Positions 58,410 through 64,000 of a DNA stretch of 64,000 bases are shown here, one piece after another. The stretch is taken from the NCBI RefSeq assembly GCF_018687715.1, contig NC_056755.1, positions 30,716,501 through 30,780,500 on the forward strand. The letters are read 5' to 3'. Each line of letters begins with the position of its first letter. The first letter of the stretch is position 1. A model generated the notes under the pieces. That model worked only from the letters and a program-made list of their open reading frames with translations, ran no database searches and was not told the origin of the DNA. The DNA comes from Carya illinoinensis. Taxonomy: Eukaryota > Streptophyta > Magnoliopsida > Fagales > Juglandaceae. Position numbers and translations under genes: made by a program.

Positions 58410-58689
58410 TTTTCCTGCCACAACACAACCTTTGACCCCCTTTAAGGAAAACAAATAAAACCAACAACATAAAACCAAAAACCAAAAACCAACACCACAT
58501 AACAAGAAACAAAAGAAACCAACATGCAATAACATAACTAAATAAATAAAAACAAGTAAACAAGCTCAAACAAGTAAACAAATAAAACATGACAAATAGC
58601 AACTTTACATAAAATAAGTTTTTAAAACACAACTTTAAAAATATTCTGGTACTACCTACGGGACATGTGGTTTTACCCAGAGCCAAACC

Positions 58690-58701
58690 GCTCTGATACC
58701 A
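58690..58701 (-). other. gypsy C primer-binding site
   Basis: GCTCTGATACCA on the plus strand, the reverse of TGGTATCAGAGC, 2 bp from the 5' LTR. Confidence 0.9.
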
Positions 58702-58703
58702 CC

Positions 58704-60752
58704 TGTGAAATTGAGACGTCCGGATGGTGACATCGCGGGTCACCACCCTATTGACGAGTGCCAAGTGTGTGTATAAGCAACAAATGTGCACGAGAAACAC
58801 GCAGCGAATAGCAAAATCATAAACTAAGTACCAGAAATTTTCTTGTTTAATACAAAGCTGTTCAAAACTTACATATTAAAATATTATAAAACACAGATAT
58901 ATTTTCAAAGCTGAAAACAAAGCATAACCCAACTCAGAACTCCTGCGGAGACGCATCCTCCGACTCAGCCTCCTCCTCCTCTTCGAACTCTGCACCAAAA
59001 TCTACGGAACCAAAAATGGTGTTTCAGGTAAGTAAAATCCAAACACCACTAGATAAAAACATATAAAATTCAAACAATATGCATGAAAGAAAAACCAATG
59101 CACATGTCCCGTAAAACCATATTTTTCCACGCACGCCAAAAGCCCATTTGGCCCAAAAACATATCGCTTAAAACCAAGCCTCGCCATTATCCCAGATAAT
59201 GGCCCAAACCACCATTTTCCCAGAAAATGGATCAAAAGCCTCAAAACCAAACCTCTCCATTTTTCCAGAAAATGGCCCGCATCTGAAACCATAAAAACGA
59301 TCCAATTATGCATGCACCATGATCTCCCCTAGGGATCATCCACACACCCTGGCTCTGTGCCACACTGCAAGAACGACTACGCGTGTGACACCAAAATGAG
59401 CGATGCCCAGACATGCGTCAAGCGCGTACCTGGCCAGGCCATCCTTTAGTCCCTACCACTCTAGGGACCACGGAGTCGACACGACATTGTTACCATATCG
59501 TGCGATCCGATCGTTGCCCTACAACAACTCAGGGGATGTCACTCAGTATTATCCACTCTCGAGTGACCAGAGGAGCTCCACTGAGATAATAACCCATCCC
59601 GACTTGGGCTCGTGAGACACACGCACCCGAAATCCATTTACGCCAACAAAACACGATTTTCTCAATTAAAATAAAATGCACATGTATGCAATATGAAACG
59701 CACGCCTCATGGCACAAATAATCAAGCAATCACAAACAACAAAAACCAAGCACTCCGTCCTCTATCCATCCAACCCCCAAACTCCTCGGACTCAGTTCGG
59801 AATCAACTAACCAGCAGATAAATGTTTATTGTAAGAGTAAAATACATTTAAATCTAAAAGTAGAGTTTGAAAAATACTTACAGTGCTATATGGTATTTTT
59901 TTTGAAAGCTCGCAGCGTTGTAAACGGCGGAAGAAAAGCAACGTAACAGTGTAATTTACACTGTTGCCGTGGGTAATAAATTACCCACTTTCGAACAGGG
60001 ACAAACCAAAGCTCGAGATTGATAGGGAATGGCCTAGGGATGTTTATGAAGCCAAAGGAAGTGGAGTTTGGCTGTGGGTGGCGGCGAAAACTGCGGTAGG
60101 AGGCCAAAATACCCAAATCGGAGAGTTAGCTCGTGGGGATAGTTCCGGCGACAGATTGAGGCCAGAAATGGGTGGGTTAGGACGGCAAAGAGTCGGTGAT
60201 GAAGTGCTGAAGAGGTGGTGGCTAGAGGTGGAGCGACGGTGGCAAATCGGAGCAAAAGCCTTTCAGCTTGGAGGAGGTATTCCGGCTAAACGGCGACTCC
60301 GTTGGCGGTAGAAATTTGTGGGGTGGTTCACCGGAGGGAGGGGAAGAGATTGGTGGTGGTGGTGTGGCTCACGGCACCGTCGAACGGCAATACTGGGCAG
60401 CTGGTTGCTTCGGCGTGAAGGAGAGGAGAGAGAGAGAAATCGCACGGGGGGGTCGACGGACGGGGAAGAAAGGGAGGAAAAAAGAAAGAAAAAGAAACAA
60501 AAGAGAAAAGAGAAAAGGGAAAAGAGAAAAGAAAAGATGGAGGAAAGAATGATGTCCAGTCGTCACCTCTGGAGTCCAAAACTGATCTACCGAAAACGAT
60601 TTTAAAATCATAAAACGACTAAATAAATTAAACACAACATCAAATAAATTAAAACCAATTTAAAAAAAATAATTTAAAATAAATAAATCAATATATTAAT
60701 TAAATTAAAAACAACCCTTCAGTGAAAATACACGTAAAAACGGGTCATCACA
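58704..60752 (-). repeat. gypsy C 5' LTR
   Basis: A 2,049-bp LTR. Next to the PBS it begins TGTGAAATTGAGACG, missing the CGCCCCCAAATCCCC stretch present in the 3' LTR, so a deletion of roughly 35 bp occurred after insertion or at integration. It has hairpins near 59,186-59,278 and a purine-rich tract near 60,470-60,550. Confidence 0.92.
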
Positions 60753-60757
60753 GTTAT

Positions 60758-61404
60758 AGTATTAGTACTAGTGTAATAGTGTATTATTAGTTATAGTAAA
60801 TACGTTAATAACTATTAATATATATTAATAGACTAATAGTATTATATTTATACTAATATATATATATATTAATATATAAATATATATCATAGTATACTAT
60901 ATGTATATATATTTATCACATATAGTTACATAAGTAATAAAAAAAGGCTCATTATGCATTAACTATCATAATATATTGATATGCTCTTAAGTTAGTAACA
61001 AAATAGCAATTAACATCATCAATATAATTTTAATAAATTATTTTCTAATGAGTTAATTAAATAATACACATTAAATAGTTTATTTTTCTTTCAAGTTCTT
61101 TTATGATATTTTTTGCTTAAAATTGGATAAACTATTAGTGGGCTTTCATTGTTGAGCCGAAAAATAGAAGATATAAAAATTGGCCCATTTGGAACAGGGT
61201 TGGACCATCCCGAATGGGATCGGACTGGCCCGGTTCTTAGGTTATTCGGTCCGGCTAGGGTGGAAAAAGCTTGGACCAAATAAGTCTGGTCCGGTACACA
61301 AAACCTCTTGGAACTGGAACAAACTGGACCAAACTCACCATATTCCTATTGTTCTACAAACTGAAGGCAATTTCTCAAGATTCAAAGGACCTAACCATTT
61401 AGAT
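60758..61404. other. AT-rich DNA, then a GGTCCGG-rich stretch, no gene
   Basis: 60,758-61,130 is TA-rich with ATATAT and TAATAGTATTA motifs. 61,160-61,340 contains repeated GGTCCGG, GGACC and GGAAC motifs (CGGTCCGGC at 61,250, GGTCCGGT at 61,288) like those seen in non-autonomous plant DNA elements. No coding domain was seen. Confidence 0.4.
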
Positions 61405-64000
61405 TTGAGGCAATGTGAATAGAAACTGAAGAATGTAGGAAGGTGATAGAAAAGGCTTGGTAGGTAAATTCTGGACAATGACTAATTGGAGATGTAATGC
61501 AAAAGTTTTCTGGTTGCAGTGAGAGCCTTTTAAAATGGAATAAACACAATTTTAGATTAGTACACAAGAGATGAAAATAGCTTGGAGAAAATTCAAGTTG
61601 CCAATTCACTATCTGTCAACAAAGAGGCATTGCATAAAGCTCAAGAGGAAGTACAAATTTGGCTGGAAAGGGAAGAAATAGTATGGAGATAGAGATCAAA
61701 AGCACATTGGCTAAAGGCTGGGGATCAGAATACAAAGTTCTTTCGTGTCAAAGAAAGTCAGAGGAGAAAGAATATTACCATTTCAAGACTGAAAGATGGG
61801 ACATGAGAGTGTCAAGAAGGAGATAGAAGGGATGAGCTGATCATCAAGTACTTTGAGGAGATGCTTATCTCAAGTGTTCATTTCAGTAACTTGGACTTTT
61901 TAACATCCCTAAAAGGTAGAGTGACAGAAGCAATGAATGAGGACCTCACCAAAAGTTTTACTAAGGTTGAGGTGGAGGCACATTACACTAGATGAATCCA
62001 ACAAACGCTCTTGGACCCGATGGTATGGCCTTTATTTTTTATAAAAAATATTGACATATTGTAGGAAAGTCAGTAACTAAGGTTGTGTTGCATGCTTTAA
62101 ATGATGGTCAATTTCCTTTTGCTATGAACCATGCTTTCATAGCCCTTATTCCTAAAACAAAAGAGCCTAAGAAAGTGTCAGAATATAGACCCATCAGTCC
62201 ATGTAATATCATTTATAAATTGATCTCAAAGGTTATGTCCAATAGGTTGAAAATGATCTTACCTCAAGTTATCTCTATGTCATAAAGTGCATCTGTAATA
62301 GGTAGTGTCATTTATGATAATATTCTAGTAGATTATGAAATGAAATGATTCATTTTTTAAGAAGGAAAATGAATGGCAAAGAAGGATTCATGTCTCTTAA
62401 GTTGGACATGAGTGATGCATATAATAGACTTGAATGACACCATTTGGAGGTAGTTATTCTATAGCTAGGATTTGCAAAAAAGTGGATGCAGTTGGTAATG
62501 CTTTGTGTTAAATCTGTTACTTTCTCCATCCTTATCAATGGTGAACTAGTTGGTCCTATTTATCCTTCTTGAGAGATAAGACATGGAGATCCCTTATCTC
62601 CCTGTCTGTTTTTGCTAGGGACTGAGGGCCTTATCTCTCTTTTGAATCAAGCTGGTACAAAGAAGCAAATGAGTGGAATAAGAGTTTGTAGCGTTGCCAC
62701 TGTGGTGAATCATCTGCTATTTGTAGATGTTAGTGTCCTTTTTTCTAAGGCTTCTATTCAAGAGAACATGGAGGTACAAAGAATTCTTGGAGTTCATGAG
62801 AATGCCTTAGAACAAAAAATCAATCGAAAAAGACTTCAATGGTATTTAGTAAGAATGTCTCTTCAGCAACACAACAACAACTGCTCTCTTTTTGGGTAAT
62901 TCAAGTATTTTAGAATTATGACAAGTACTTAGACCTACCACCTATGGTTGGCAAGGATAAGAAAAGGGCATTCTCAAACATTAAACACAAAGTGTGGTTA
63001 AAGTTACAGCATTGGAAGGAAAAGCTTTTATCTTAAGGGGCAAAGCAATTTTAATTAAGGCAGTTGTTCCAACCTACGCTATGAGCTGTTTTAAATTACT
63101 CAATTCACTTTGCGATGAACTAGAATAGATAATAGTTAATTTTTGGTGGGGTCAGAAAAAAGAAGAGAAGAAAATACATTGGGTGAGCTAGAAGAGGATG
63201 TGTAACCCTAAAAGAGATGGGGGCATGGGGTTCAAAGATTTGAGAACTTTTAATGATGCTTTGCTTGAAAAACAATGGTGGAGAATAATACAGAATGAGG
63301 ATAGCCTACTTCATAAAATGTTCAATGCTAGATACTTTCCTAAAACAAATTTTCAGACATTGAATCTTGGACATAACCCATCTTATAAGTGGAGAGGAAT
63401 ATGGTCAGTGAAATACAAACTATTTTAGGGTTGCAAGTGGAGGGTTGGGAATGGGAGGATTATTAGATTATGGGAAGCTCATTGGGTCCCTGGTTTCAAA
63501 AATCTACAACAGATGGTGGAGGTGACAAGAGGAAATGATCAAATGGTGGAGGATCTAGTTGATCAGAATACTGGTTGGTGGGATGTGTAAAAAGTAAGAA
63601 GATTACTGTCACCTGAACCTGCTGATGCAGTTTTGAAAATCATTCTCAGTTCAAAAGACCATGAAGATAAAATAAGATGAGAAATGGAGAGGAATGGGTG
63701 CTTTAGTGTGAGAAGTGCTTACAAAATATTTAGAAGGATGAGTTCAGAACCAGTAAAGGGAGTGCTTTACTAGCAATGCAAATAAGGAGCTATGGAAGAA
63801 TATCTAAAGTAGGAAGGTTCCTCATAAGGTTAAGGTATTTGCTTGGAGGGCATGCATTGAGGCTCTTCCTATAAGAACTAATCTGAAAAGAAGAAAAAAG
63901 TAGTTGAAGAATATGCAACATGTCAGCTTTGTTCTTCAAATGTAGAAAGCACAATACATGCCCTTTGTCACTGTCAACTAATAACAGAAATGTGGAGTAA
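61405..64000 (+). mobile_element. LINE-C, 5'-truncated L1-type LINE
   Basis: Plus-strand LINE lacking ORF1 and endonuclease. It starts in the linker before RT (WLKAGDQNTKFF near 61,710) and continues through RT to the zf-RVT region, running off the right edge. 5' truncation is typical of LINE integration. Confidence 0.85.
61600..64000 (+). pseudogene. LINE-C ORF2 remnant (RT to zf-RVT)
   Basis: Linker WLKAGDQNTKFFRVK near 61,710. RT blocks: NHAFIALIPKTKEPK and YRPISPCNIIYK (62,127-62,220), SLKLDMSDAYNR near 62,393, RHGDPLSPCLFLL near 62,580 and the former catalytic box LLFVDVSVLF near 62,720, in which the second Asp is replaced by Val. Later GGMGFKDLRTFNDALL (63,218), RWRVGNG near 63,440 and an HALCHCQ-like zf-RVT piece near 63,960. 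Stops and frame slips are frequent. Confidence 0.8.

Larger units (their letters stand above)
52276..60752 (-). mobile_element. Ty3/gypsy C (Tekay/Del-like), internally deleted
   Basis: Minus-strand element of the A/B family with target duplication GTTAT (52271-52275 and 60753-60757), 3' LTR 52276-54332, 5' LTR 58704-60752, PBS, remnant gag and a decayed pol. It lacks most of the gag coding region, and the outer 30 or so bases of its 5' LTR beside the PBS are deleted. Confidence 0.93.

Overview
This window is plant nuclear DNA made almost entirely of transposable elements. I found no host gene, rRNA, tRNA or CRISPR array. The element types (L1-type LINEs with DUF4283-like ORF1 proteins, chromodomain-bearing Ty3/gypsy elements of the Tekay/Del kind, Ty1/copia, PIF/Harbinger with a Myb/SANT-like partner ORF) and the strong nesting point to an angiosperm, probably a woody eudicot with large repeat-rich intergenic regions. 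The species cannot be named from the sequence.

Left third (1-20.9 kb): one old minus-strand LINE (LINE-A) is the substrate. It runs from about 20,900 down to base 1, continues off the left edge, and has been broken by at least four later insertions: a 548-bp MITE-like element (368-915, 9-bp duplication), a Ty1/copia element (4826-~16,339), a 2.9-kb TG...CA element of unknown type (16653-19596, duplication CTAAG) and a 423-bp solo LTR (19663-20085, duplication GAAAT). Joining across these restores a recognisable LINE order (ORF1, then endonuclease, then RT). The copia element is itself broken by Ty3/gypsy material (8112-15719) that looks like two elements fused by a deletion that also removed the copia RT core.

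Middle (20.9-46.9 kb): remnants of a gag-like 'putative gypsy-type transposon' ORF (about 21.9-23.5 kb) and a possible diverged LTR come first. A minus-strand PIF/Harbinger transposon (about 25.9-44.6 kb) follows, split by a non-coding gypsy-like element D (27294-43422, minus). D's 3' LTR in turn contains the best-preserved element in the window, gypsy B (28216-37667, plus, duplication GGAGT).

Right third (47-64 kb): LINE-B (about 47.2-52.1 kb, minus), gypsy C (52276-60752, minus, duplication GTTAT) in AT-rich DNA, and a 5'-truncated LINE-C (about 61.4 kb to the right edge, plus).

Gypsy A, B and C are one family and D is a non-coding relative sharing LTR and primer-binding site. LTRs are about 2.0-2.25 kb and start TGT(G/A)A. 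The PBS matches initiator tRNA-Met. Gag is followed by pol, whose integrase ends in a chromodomain. The most interesting observation is a T-rich 95-97-bp GT...AG segment between gag and protease in A, B and C. Its removal joins gag to pol in the same reading frame in A and B despite different segment lengths, whereas the unspliced message stops 3-5 codons after the donor. This suggests that splicing sets the Gag to Gag-Pol ratio.
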